From positions 1-37,944 of the forward strand of contig CALFAM010000241.1 in the NCBI GenBank assembly GCA_937948815.1: a stretch of DNA of 37,944 nucleotides, given 5' to 3'. Under the pieces are notes generated by a model. The model did not search any database. It worked only from the letters and a program-made list of their open reading frames with translations, and had not been told where the DNA came from. Position 1 is the stretch's first letter; every line of letters begins with the position of its first letter. Shown here one piece after another: positions 25,378 to 33,066 of this stretch. The position numbers and the translations under genes were made by a program. The stretch comes from an uncultured bacterium. GTDB lineage: Bacteria > Acidobacteriota > Thermoanaerobaculia > Multivoradales > J023.

Positions 25378-26280
25378 TCAAGTCGATGGTTGCGACGCTT
25401 CTTCTGCTGCTTCGGAACGACTGCGCACGAAGTCGACCACCAACTCGCCGAAACGGGTGGGTTGCTCGACGCTCGTGACGTGGCCGGCGTTATTGATCAC
25501 AATAGTTATTGCGTTGGGCGCAAGCTCTGCGACCCGCTTTGCTTCCTCTTCCGCACCGTAGATGGGATCGTCCCTGCCGAGTAGCAAAAGCGTTTCCCCA
25601 GGTAGTCGCGTGATCTCCGCGTCGGACAGTACGGGGATCGGTCGGGTGTCGAGGCGTTGCGCCCGGTTGCGAATCCACAGATCTTCCAGGGCCCAGGGCG
25701 GCGGCTCCGGGGCGTTTGCCGACGTGATGTAGCGATAGAACCAGCGACTGGTCATCCGCGTCGGCATCAGTAGAGCAGCGAGACCGCGCAGCGCGAAGCC
25801 ACCCCGCATCTTGGCCAACGAGGGTGGCGATACCAGAATCAGTTTGCCGATGCGTTCGGACGAGGCGAGTGCGAGCTGGATGGCGAGTGTGGCGCCGAGC
25901 GATGTTCCGAGCAGGGTGGGACGGTCGAGGGAGAGCTGGTCGAGCACTTCCACCAACCACTGTGCATGATGATCCGCGCCGAAAGGCTGGCGCCGATCGT
26001 CACTCTTGCCCATCTCACCGATGATGTCGACCGCGAAGAGGTGTGCGTGCGGTGCGAGCGTCGCAACGTTCGGAAACCACATTGCGGAGTTGCCGCCGCC
26101 ACCGTGGAGAAGAACGATCGGCGGCGCATCCACGTTCCCAGCTTCGATCACGTGCGTCGTGCCGAACGACGTTGAGAGATCGCGCTCGTCGTAGGGCGTC
26201 TGCCATTGTCCGAGAATACGGTCATAAGAGGCCAGTACGGCTTGGCGTGCTCGGGGGGATCGAAAGGCAGTCGCTGTCAT
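25378..26280 (-). CDS. Alpha/beta-hydrolase
   Basis: A 300-residue hydrolase with the complete fold signature. HGGGGNSAMW supplies the oxyanion region (residues 59-68), the nucleophile Ser127 sits in GTSLG (125-129), a late Asp lies in LGRDDPIYG, and the catalytic His is in NNAGHVTS near the end. The cap region has no special motif that would name a substrate; esterase, lactonase or C-C hydrolase are all possible. The ATG at 26280 has no clear ribosome site and lies inside the tail of the frame carrying the permease remnant. It is on the same strand as the dehalogenase and MarR genes, but probably not under the same promoter. Confidence 0.85.
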   Translation of the reverse strand: MTATAFRSPRARQAVLASYDRILGQWQTPYDERDLSTSFGTTHVIEAGNVDAPPIVLLHGGGGNSAMWFPNVATLAPHAHLFAVDIIGEMGKSDDRRQPFGADHHAQWLVEVLDQLSLDRPTLLGTSLGATLAIQLALASSERIGKLILVSPPSLAKMRGGFALRGLAALLMPTRMTSRWFYRYITSANAPEPPPWALEDLWIRNRAQRLDTRPIPVLSDAEITRLPGETLLLLGRDDPIYGAEEEAKRVAELAPNAITIVINNAGHVTSVEQPTRFGELVVDFVRSRSEAAEEASQPST

Positions 26281-26401
26281 CGTAGGTCGGGCTCGTGGGT
26301 TGGAAGATTCGACGCCGGCACGACTCCCCCCATCCCACGGCTAGCAATGCCACGGCGCATTCGGTCACGCGAGGCTGGCGCGGCGCAATGATACGTCGCG
26401 A

Positions 26402-26665
26402 TTCCGCGCGCAGCACGGTAGCTGGGTCGAGTCGCGCGGCACGCAAGGCGGGAAGACAGCATGCGGCCGCTGCGATGCTGATCAGCAGGGCGGTGACTCC
26501 GAGGTCGGCGATCGCATCGAGGCGCGAGACATCGAACAACATCGCAACGAGCACCTGGGTCACCCCGACCGCGGCGACAAGGCCGATCGCGACGTCGAGG
26601 CTGGTCAAGGTCAGCCCGTGACGCATCGGTTCGAAGGGTCGACGCCCCTGGGCTCGGGACGGGCC
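26402..26665 (-). pseudogene. C-terminal remnant of an ADOP/MacB-type ABC permease
   Basis: About 75-85 codons encode the last two membrane helices of a FtsX-like permease: RHGLTLTSLDVAIGLVAAVG, then LVAMLFDVSRLDA, and the very typical ending CCLPALRAARLDPATVLRAE. In acidobacterial ADOP permeases this is the extreme C-terminus of an ~800-residue protein. Nothing upstream continues the gene: the dehalogenase stop codon abuts it in the same frame, and the frame runs on past the normal end. It is therefore a truncated relic left by deletion or insertion. Confidence 0.7.
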
Positions 26666-27550
26666 CTACTCGGGAAGCCAGGCCGCGATTGCACTGCCGA
26701 TTTCGTTCGGCGAATCCTCTTGAATGAAGTGAGAACCCTTGACAGTAACCTCTTCCAGGTTTGGCCAGGTGCGGACGAAGTCGCGCGCATAGCCGACGAG
26801 AAAAGCGCCCGGATCGGCGTTGATGAACAGCTTCGGAAAGTCGGACGCGGCCAGGAAGTGTGCGTAGGCCTCGACGAGGGTCACGGTTTCAGCCGGCTGA
26901 CCAGCGATCGGAAGCTGTCGTGGGCCGGCCAGCGTGGCTCGGCGTGCTTCGCCCGACGCCAAAAACGGCCGACGGTACTCGGCGTGCTCGGCGTCGCTCA
27001 GGCCTCGAAGAATGGCAGACGGCAGGAGTTTCTCGATGAAGAAGTTGTCGTCCAACACCATCGCTTCGCCCTGGGGAGAGCGGAGGGCTCGGATGGCCTC
27101 GTGAAGCTCCTCGGGAAAGTCATCCCAGGTTGGGAACGGTGTGACGATTGCTTCCATGAACGCGATCGCCTTGACCGCTTCGCGGTTCTGGTTGGCCCAG
27201 TTGAACCCAACGCCGGAGCCCCAATCATGGAGCACGAGGGTCACATTGCTGTCGATCCCCAGCGCTGCCAGCAAGGCGGAGGTATACCGGCTGTTTTCGG
27301 TGAGTGAGTAGCTTCCATCGGCCGTGTCGTCGAGCTTCTCCGAGTCGCCCATACCGATCATGTCTACGGCGACCAGACGGCCCCTTCCCTCGAGGTAGGG
27401 CATCACATTGCGCCAGAGATAGATGGACGTCGGATTGCCGTGTAGAAAGACGATGGGGTCGCCGGATCCGACATCGACGTAGGCCATCCGTTTGCCAAGG
27501 ACTGTCTTGAACTGCTTCTCATAGCGCAGGGTCTCGGTGTCATGGGTCAT
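26666..27550 (-). CDS. dhaA: Haloalkane dehalogenase (HLD-II, DhaA/LinB-like)
   Basis: A 294-residue alpha/beta hydrolase that replaces halogen on haloalkanes by hydroxyl. The full HLD-II catalytic pentad is visible: Asn39 in HGNPTS and Trp110 as halide binders, nucleophile Asp109 in HDWGSG, Glu133 in FMEAIV, and His274 in GSHFIQED. In LinB these residues are N38, W109, D108, E132 and H272, so the numbering agrees within one or two residues, as does the length. I start at the ATG at 27550, where the protein then aligns with DhaA from its first residues; longer frames upstream would cross the AT-rich control region. The physiological substrate is unknown. A MarR gene lies upstream on the same strand, and a motif shared with its own promoter suggests control. 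Confidence 0.93.
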   Translation of the reverse strand: MTHDTETLRYEKQFKTVLGKRMAYVDVGSGDPIVFLHGNPTSIYLWRNVMPYLEGRGRLVAVDMIGMGDSEKLDDTADGSYSLTENSRYTSALLAALGIDSNVTLVLHDWGSGVGFNWANQNREAVKAIAFMEAIVTPFPTWDDFPEELHEAIRALRSPQGEAMVLDDNFFIEKLLPSAILRGLSDAEHAEYRRPFLASGEARRATLAGPRQLPIAGQPAETVTLVEAYAHFLAASDFPKLFINADPGAFLVGYARDFVRTWPNLEEVTVKGSHFIQEDSPNEIGSAIAAWLPE

Positions 27551-27713
27551 CGCTGGGATCTCCGTGTGGCTTTGGGGGTTGTGAGTTGACGACTCGGAGC
27601 AATCCGCTCCTGCTGGTTCGGTGAACGCGGGCACGGTCGGGCCGATCACGAGCAACGTGTGTGGTGTCGTGACGAAGACTCTTCTGGGCGAGCTCGTCCA
27701 TAATATGTGTGTG

Positions 27714-27727
27714 GTATGCATATATTT
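27714..27727. promoter_or_regulatory. AT-rich MarR-type operator candidate before the dehalogenase gene
   Basis: On the minus strand this reads AAATATATGCATAC and includes the palindrome TATGCATA (plus 27715-27722). It matches 11 of 14 bases with the motif at 28303-28316 in front of the MarR gene. It lies ~165 bases upstream of the dehalogenase start, beside a -10-like TATTAT. Confidence 0.45.
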
Positions 27728-27772
27728 GGTGCGTGAATCAGCCGGTTCCGATGCCTGTGCGAAACCGTCACG

Positions 27773-28291
27773 CTAAGGCTGACGACTTGCCGCGATCTCG
27801 ACTGGGCAGCCCGTTGGTCGGCAATCTTGCTCGGCACACAGCCGGCACGTACGCCGGGCGTCGGCGCGACTGGTGGTGCGTGCGCTCAGGATCGTCTCGA
27901 GCGCCTGAATCAATCCGCGGGTCGCGACGGCGGGCAGATCCTCGATGAGCCCGCCGATGGCTTGCCGTCGATGGTCGAGGATCTGCTCGAACTCGATAAG
28001 GCCTTGCGACGACAGGCGAAGTTGGCTCGTGCGCCGGTCCTGCTCGGTCCGAGCACGGTCGACGACACCCTCGCGATCGAGCCGATCGACGAGCCGAACT
28101 GTTCCGGAGTGGGAGAGGCCCAGCGCGCGGCTGAGGTTCTCGATGGACTCGTTCGGATGACTCCCGATGCACAGGATCGCGGCGGCTCTAGAGTCCGACG
28201 CGCCAGCCTCGGTCAGTGCGTCCTGCACAACGACCGAGACAGCCCCCAATAGGTTTGCGAGCTTCCGGTGTGTGGCTTCTCCATGCTCCAT
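27773..28291 (-). CDS. MarR-family regulator with C-terminal cysteine cluster
   Basis: A 172-residue winged-helix regulator. The DNA-binding part reads SIENLSRALGLSHSGTVRLVDRLDREGVVDRART, followed by the wing EQDRRTSQLRLSSQG. Helices on both sides would form the dimer. The C-terminus carries CxxCx4Cx4C in TCRLCAEQDCRPTGCP, suited to bind metal or sense redox state. I prefer the ATG at 28291 to a GTG at 28306: a consensus TTGACA box and a -10 overlap the GTG, so the transcript would begin at or near this ATG. It is 222 bp upstream of the dehalogenase and likely controls it and itself (inference from the shared motif). Confidence 0.87.
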   Translation of the reverse strand: MEHGEATHRKLANLLGAVSVVVQDALTEAGASDSRAAAILCIGSHPNESIENLSRALGLSHSGTVRLVDRLDREGVVDRARTEQDRRTSQLRLSSQGLIEFEQILDHRRQAIGGLIEDLPAVATRGLIQALETILSARTTSRADARRTCRLCAEQDCRPTGCPVEIAASRQP

Positions 28292-28297
28292 AGATGC

Positions 28298-28326
28298 ATG
28301 ATGCACGCATATACTTTCATTGTCAA
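28298..28326 (-). promoter_or_regulatory. MarR promoter with consensus -35 box
   Basis: On the minus strand, TTGACA (plus 28321-28326) is followed after 17 bases by CATCAT (plus 28298-28303). The spacer holds the operator-like GTATATGCGTGC, and TGCATGATGCA (28295-28305), an 11-bp palindrome, covers the -10. Transcription would start at about the ATG at 28291. Confidence 0.55.
28303..28316. promoter_or_regulatory. MarR-type operator candidate before the MarR gene
   Basis: On the minus strand this reads AAGTATATGCGTGC, in the spacer of the promoter. It matches the motif upstream of the dehalogenase at 11 of 14 positions in the same orientation, consistent with autoregulation plus control of the dehalogenase. 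Confidence 0.45.
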
Positions 28327-28417
28327 GCCGCCCGAACAGGAGCCTGGCGGCTGGTGAAGGGTTTGGTGACTGGGGCGAGCAGGACGTACGAGCGGATCAT
28401 CATCGGGGCGGTTGACC

Positions 28418-29110
28418 TCAGGGGCGCTTTTCGGTCCAGCTTCCATCAGGCTGCTGGATCAGGTCGCCGGGTTGGGCCTTGTCGCGCAGGGTCTTGGCGT
28501 AGGTCTCGCGAATCCGTCCGAGCTGAGACAGGTCGACGTTCTTGACCGCCGCGATCTCTCGGTAGAGCGCTTCGCGGTCTGCATTCTCGGCCTTGACCAG
28601 ACGCTGGACCGCGGCGCGATCACGCAGTGCGAGCTCGGTGAGCTGACGGGCGACGACCAAGCCCTCATTGCCCTCGCCGATCACCTTCTGCTTCTTGAAG
28701 CGGTTGAGGTCGGCCAGGCGGGCCGCACGGCTGTCGATGATCGCTCGAATGGCGGGATTGGTCACCTCGGGAGTCGCGACTCCAGCGGCGCCGTCGCCGG
28801 CACTGGCCTGGGCGAGTACTTGTGGCGCGGTCCACGCGAGGAGGGGGGCGGCGATGCGTGCCCACATCTGGTCGACGAGGCTTGGAGACCTCGCGGCGTC
28901 GGCGAGAAGGTGATCATGCCCGTGCTCGATGCGCGCTTCCTCAGCACCGGTGGCGGCGGCTTGACGTTCGACCTGCGCCTCGATCCGTTCCGCAAGGTCC
29001 TGGATCGCCGCTTCCGGGAAGTAGACATTGATCGTCACGCAGCCAGCAACGAGGGCCGCTACGAGGAGGGCAGAAGCGATTGGGGCGTAGCGCAGCTCGG
29101 GTCGGGTCAT
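28418..29110 (-). CDS. YdbL-like (DUF1318) lipoprotein with fused YnbE-like N-terminus
   Basis: A 230-residue lipoprotein with lipobox Cys24 (LVAGC). Right after the Cys comes VTINVYFPEAAIQDLAERIEAQV, which resembles the small lipoprotein YnbE. After a variable spacer of ~75 residues comes a DUF1318/YdbL domain (~115-230): NPAIRAIIDSRAARLADLNRFKKQKVIGE, then ADREALYREIA and QPGDLIQQPDGSWTEK. In E. coli ydbH, ynbE and ydbL form an operon for phospholipid transport to the outer membrane; here YnbE and YdbL appear merged. The ATG overlaps the stop of the YdbH-like gene (ATGA), so translation is coupled. The fusion reading is inference from short motifs. Confidence 0.8.
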   Translation of the reverse strand: MTRPELRYAPIASALLVAALVAGCVTINVYFPEAAIQDLAERIEAQVERQAAATGAEEARIEHGHDHLLADAARSPSLVDQMWARIAAPLLAWTAPQVLAQASAGDGAAGVATPEVTNPAIRAIIDSRAARLADLNRFKKQKVIGEGNEGLVVARQLTELALRDRAAVQRLVKAENADREALYREIAAVKNVDLSQLGRIRETYAKTLRDKAQPGDLIQQPDGSWTEKRP

Positions 29111-32100
29111 GGTCGGTCCTCGGGTTGTGAGCGTCCGCGCGTGAAGCGCACCTGCTCGAGGTTGCGAAGGCGATCGAGCATGCTCTCGAACGAGACGGAA
29201 GATCCCGGTTCGGCGTTGACGATATCGATCGGAAACGGGAGGCGGCCTTTCAAGAAGAACTCCTTGTCCCGTCTGCGTACCAGCCCACGGAGCAGGAACC
29301 GGTCGTCTGCCAGCCGGACAGACACCCCCAGCTTGTCATAGGTGAAACGGCGCAGGAATCGCCGTGCCAGACCTTGCTGCAGACCGCCACCGGTACCGAG
29401 GACCGAGAGATTGTTGACCGCTTCGACGTCGATCCAGCGCGGCCCGCCTGTGCCCTGGCGCGAAGCGATCTCGGCGGCGCAGGCCACGGGCTGGGCGCCG
29501 ACCAGGGTGCACTGGCGCAAGGTTCCGTCGACGCGGCCGGCCATCCGCCCGAGCTCGAAGGCGGCCGTGAGCTGTGCCAGATCCAGGTCGTTCAGATCGG
29601 CGGAGAAGGTGATCCGGGGAAAGGGCGAGAAGAAGTCGCGGCCCGCGATGTCGAAGAGGCGGACGTTGCCGCCGAAGAGCTGCAGGCTGGTCTCGCCCTC
29701 GACCTCGAAGCGCGTGGCCCGCAGGCGCACCCGCGGAACCTCGCCGTCGAGCCGGCCCGCGAGGGTCGGAAGCTCCAGCGCCCGGGTCAAGCGCCCGAGG
29801 TCGACGGTACGCAGCGAGATGGCGGTGGTCAGCTCGCGCTCGGCTGACAGCAGATGGCGGAAGGCGAGATCCTGGAAGGCGACGGTGCCGCCGGCCACGG
29901 CCGTGGTCAGGGGCTTGGCCAGGCGGACCGAGTCCGCCTCGATCGTGAGTGGCATGGCGACGTTCGCAAATCCGACCCCAGCCACGTTCATACGATCGAA
30001 TGCGAGACGGCCAGCCAGCGCCGCGTCGGTGCCATGGGGCGATGGCGCGCCGCTGCTCGGTGGCTCGCGGTGAAACCAGTCGAAGGGAAGATCGAGGCCG
30101 AGGCCCTCGATCTTCAACGTGTCGCCCGCGGTAATGAGGTTGGCGTCGCGAAGCGTCAACCCGCCCGCGATGTTCTGGCCATCGAGGCGTTGGGAAACGG
30201 CGAGTCGTGCCGTGCCGCGCCCACCAAGGCGCAATCCGTCGATGCGTGGAATGCTGCCGGCGAACGGCTGCCGGATGAGTGCATCATAGGCCTCGCTCAG
30301 GTCGTCCGCTTGGACGCGGAGATCGAGGTCAGGCGTTGGCCCGCTCGATGCCTGGGCAATGACCTCGAGCCGTGAGCCTCCCGCGTCGATGCTCGGGGTG
30401 AGGCTGGCGGTAAGCCGCCAGGGAGGTTCTTCGGGGGTGTCTGACGCGTGCGATGCCGTCCGGAGCTCGACACGAAAGTCGGCTGGGGCCGTGCCGAAGT
30501 CGGCAAAGAGCGTGTCCCAGAGCACCAGCGGACCCTCGACATCACCTTCCAGGCGCAGGTACTGGCCCTCGGAATCGCGCTGGTGGGCAAGATGGACGCT
30601 GCTGGTGGCGCGCAGTCCTTCGGCTGCGCGGGCGCCATCCGCGCTGGTGAAGCCACCGTCCCGCAGATTGATGACGCCACGGAGGTTGGCGGGCTCGAGG
30701 TTGGGTAGCAGTGGGCCAGATCCTGCGGGCGATGGGTTGGCCGCGTCCTCGCGCGCGCCGAACGAGCTCGCGATCTGGAGCTGGCCATCGAGTGTTCCCG
30801 TGACAGCGAAGGGCAACGTTGGTGTGATCGCCATGTGGCGAGGTGAATCGGCTGCATCGATCGCCGAGTTGGTGCCGCCGGCGCGCGCCAGGTCGATCCA
30901 AGCCGACAGCGCTGCGTCGCGAATCGTGACAACCCAAGGAGATCCGACCGTCCGAACGCCGTGGAAGGAACCGAGCGCCCCCAGATCAGCTGTGGCGAGC
31001 TCGCGTGGCGCCGCGCCGTTCTCCGCAGCCGCGCTGCGACTGAAACGCTGAAAGCGGCCGGCCAGGGGGAAGGCTACTCCCGGACGGTTCACGCGAGCTG
31101 TGTCGACGCCGCTTCCGCCGGGCGGTTCTTCGAGCAGCCACGTCGATTCTTCGAAAGTGACCTCGCCCTGTTCGTCGCCTGGCCTGAGCCTGACCTGGGC
31201 CGTGACGCGTTCGGTGCCGAGTTGCCAGGGCATCGGGGCCACGACCAGGCTCGGCTGATCGACCGTGACCGTAGCCCGGATGGTTGGTGCCGTGAGCCGA
31301 TCGGTCAGCTGTCCCTGCGCACGGATCGCACGGGCGTCGACGGTGTAGCCCGGCAGATGCCGAGTGAGCCAAGCGAGGACGGGCTCGGCAGCGATCTCGT
31401 CGAGCGTCCACTTCAGGTCGGCGACTGGCCACTTCCAGCCCGGCGTACGCCAGACGGCACCTTCCGCGCGCCAGGCGGCGAAGGTGGAACCCTGGTTCGT
31501 GGCGACCGCGTCGGATGGCTCCGCACCAGATGGTCCTGCTCCGTTGAGCCCGGTTCCGAGCCGCACGGTCCAAGCGCCGCCGAGGCTCAGCCCGTCCGCC
31601 GTGTCGAGCACGCCATCGAGGCGAGCGTCGACCGTGTCGACCAGGGGTTGGCCGCCGTTCGCTGGCAACGGCTGCCCGGCAAGCTGCCCGCGCAGACCTG
31701 AGAGGTGGAGGTGGGCGACGATGGCCCCGGGCGCCGGACCAGCATCCAGCAGGTCATCACCGGGCACTTCGTGATCGGAATCCTTGGCTGGGATCGAGGT
31801 CTCGAGGAGCAGCGCGAGCGCATCGCCTCGGAGGTCGGTGCCTCGGAGGTCGGTCGCGGTTGGTTCGGCGCGCCAGGTCAGGTCGGACAGCGTGCCTTTG
31901 ACGCGGAGATGCGTCGGCATGTTGGCGGTCGTTTGCTCGGCGCGGATATCGATCGTCCCTTCATAGCGGAGCCCCTCGGTCGGCGGCAGCCAACACAGCG
32001 GGTCGACGCCGTCGAGGACGAGCGAGAGCGCGGTGGTTCTCGATGCCTCGCGTCGGAAGGTCAGTGAGGTTTGCTCGGTCCAGGGCAGCGAGGCATGGAC

Positions 32101-32766
32101 CGCGATCTCCAGGGCGCCGGGCTCTGGCGTCTCGAGCAGCAGATCGGCCCTTGCTGGCTTCGGTGTGCAGCTGGCGCGAAAGTCCTGTGGCGGATCGCCA
32201 GCAGGAGTCCAGTCGCCGAGGCGCAGCCAGGGTCGCGGATCGAAAGAAGGAGCATCGAAGGTCACCTTGCCGTGGGGGGCGCGGCCGATCGCCTCGATCT
32301 CCGCGCCGAACGCCAAGGGGGATTCGGCCAGGCCACCGGGCGCCGTGGCGACGAGCTGGCTCGCTTCGACCTCCAGGCGCTCGATCGTCAGAGTGCTCGG
32401 CGGCAGCTGCGGCACGGGCTGATTCGTGGGCTGGGCGTGGATGGTCGCGCCGTGGATCGTGATCGCGCGGAAGCGCCCCGCGAGCATGTCGCGCAGGTTG
32501 CCTTCGGCGTCCAGCCGATCGATGCGAATGGTGTGTATCCACGGCCAGGCCGGCGGTGCTTCCAGCCGCACGCCTTCGAGGCGCCAATGGTCGAGGCCGA
32601 GCGGCGTCAGACGGCTGACGCGGACCGGTACGCCGATTCGCTCGGTCAGTCCCTCCTCGGTCATTCGCCGCGGCCGATCGCGAAGCAGCACGAGCGCCAG
32701 GGCGAGGCTGCCCATCAGCACGGCGCCGGCCGCCAGGGCCTTGAAGATGCGTCTTGATCGGATCAC
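29107..32766 (-). CDS. ydbH: YdbH/AsmA-like intermembrane phospholipid-transport protein
   Basis: A protein of about 1,219 residues, longer than E. coli YdbH (879). One N-terminal inner-membrane helix (FKALAAGAVLMGSLALALVLL) is followed by a very long beta-rich region, as expected for the hydrophobic groove of the AsmA/TamB/YdbH class. The C-terminal block (DKLGVSVRLADDRFLLRGLV, then EFFLKGRLPFPIDIVN) is typical of the YdbH/DUF748 group. E. coli YhdP, TamB and YdbH redundantly carry phospholipids to the outer membrane. The adjacent overlapping YdbL-like gene strongly supports the identity. I start at GTG 32766 just before the basic-hydrophobic N-terminus; a GTG at 32838 is the other choice, and neither has a strong ribosome site. 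A perfect 15-bp duplication lies inside the gene. Confidence 0.83.
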   Translation of the reverse strand: MIRSRRIFKALAAGAVLMGSLALALVLLRDRPRRMTEEGLTERIGVPVRVSRLTPLGLDHWRLEGVRLEAPPAWPWIHTIRIDRLDAEGNLRDMLAGRFRAITIHGATIHAQPTNQPVPQLPPSTLTIERLEVEASQLVATAPGGLAESPLAFGAEIEAIGRAPHGKVTFDAPSFDPRPWLRLGDWTPAGDPPQDFRASCTPKPARADLLLETPEPGALEIAVHASLPWTEQTSLTFRREASRTTALSLVLDGVDPLCWLPPTEGLRYEGTIDIRAEQTTANMPTHLRVKGTLSDLTWRAEPTATDLRGTDLRGDALALLLETSIPAKDSDHEVPGDDLLDAGPAPGAIVAHLHLSGLRGQLAGQPLPANGGQPLVDTVDARLDGVLDTADGLSLGGAWTVRLGTGLNGAGPSGAEPSDAVATNQGSTFAAWRAEGAVWRTPGWKWPVADLKWTLDEIAAEPVLAWLTRHLPGYTVDARAIRAQGQLTDRLTAPTIRATVTVDQPSLVVAPMPWQLGTERVTAQVRLRPGDEQGEVTFEESTWLLEEPPGGSGVDTARVNRPGVAFPLAGRFQRFSRSAAAENGAAPRELATADLGALGSFHGVRTVGSPWVVTIRDAALSAWIDLARAGGTNSAIDAADSPRHMAITPTLPFAVTGTLDGQLQIASSFGAREDAANPSPAGSGPLLPNLEPANLRGVINLRDGGFTSADGARAAEGLRATSSVHLAHQRDSEGQYLRLEGDVEGPLVLWDTLFADFGTAPADFRVELRTASHASDTPEEPPWRLTASLTPSIDAGGSRLEVIAQASSGPTPDLDLRVQADDLSEAYDALIRQPFAGSIPRIDGLRLGGRGTARLAVSQRLDGQNIAGGLTLRDANLITAGDTLKIEGLGLDLPFDWFHREPPSSGAPSPHGTDAALAGRLAFDRMNVAGVGFANVAMPLTIEADSVRLAKPLTTAVAGGTVAFQDLAFRHLLSAERELTTAISLRTVDLGRLTRALELPTLAGRLDGEVPRVRLRATRFEVEGETSLQLFGGNVRLFDIAGRDFFSPFPRITFSADLNDLDLAQLTAAFELGRMAGRVDGTLRQCTLVGAQPVACAAEIASRQGTGGPRWIDVEAVNNLSVLGTGGGLQQGLARRFLRRFTYDKLGVSVRLADDRFLLRGLVRRRDKEFFLKGRLPFPIDIVNAEPGSSVSFESMLDRLRNLEQVRFTRGRSQPEDRP
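31825..31854. repeat. Perfect 15-bp tandem duplication in the ydbH-like gene
   Basis: GCCTCGGAGGTCGGT occurs twice without mismatch (31825-31839 and 31840-31854). It encodes TDLRG twice, keeping the frame. Confidence 0.95.
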
Positions 32767-32807
32767 GTGTCGTCGCGCCCTCGGTGCTCGCCTCGTTCTC
32801 AGCCTCG

Positions 32808-32822
32808 GTACCGTATCGGTAC
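32808..32822. promoter_or_regulatory. Palindrome upstream of the ydbH-like gene
   Basis: GTACCG-TAT-CGGTAC is a perfect inverted repeat with six-base arms, 42 bases before the GTG at 32766. If translation starts there, the site lies where a promoter operator would be. No regulator for it is visible nearby. Confidence 0.35.
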
Positions 32823-33066
32823 AGGATCTGCACCGCACTTGCTACGGAGCGAGGCGACAACCAGTGAGTTGGTTGTCTTGCCGGCAATCGTAGCGGTTCG
32901 GCCGCGTGGATGAGCGACTGACGCGTGATGCTCGGCCGAGCTGGATCGTAGAAACCGAGGAAGGATGTCCGGTGGCGTGGCTGAGCGATTCGTCCTGCTC
33001 GCGACACGACCGGGAGCATCGAGCCCGGGCATGGAAGGATAGTCGTCGATCGAGCCGGAGACACTG

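Noticed and set aside
26624-26640. GGTTCGA-like sequence recalling a tRNA T-loop
   Set aside because: No acceptor stem, anticodon arm or D-arm could be folded around it.
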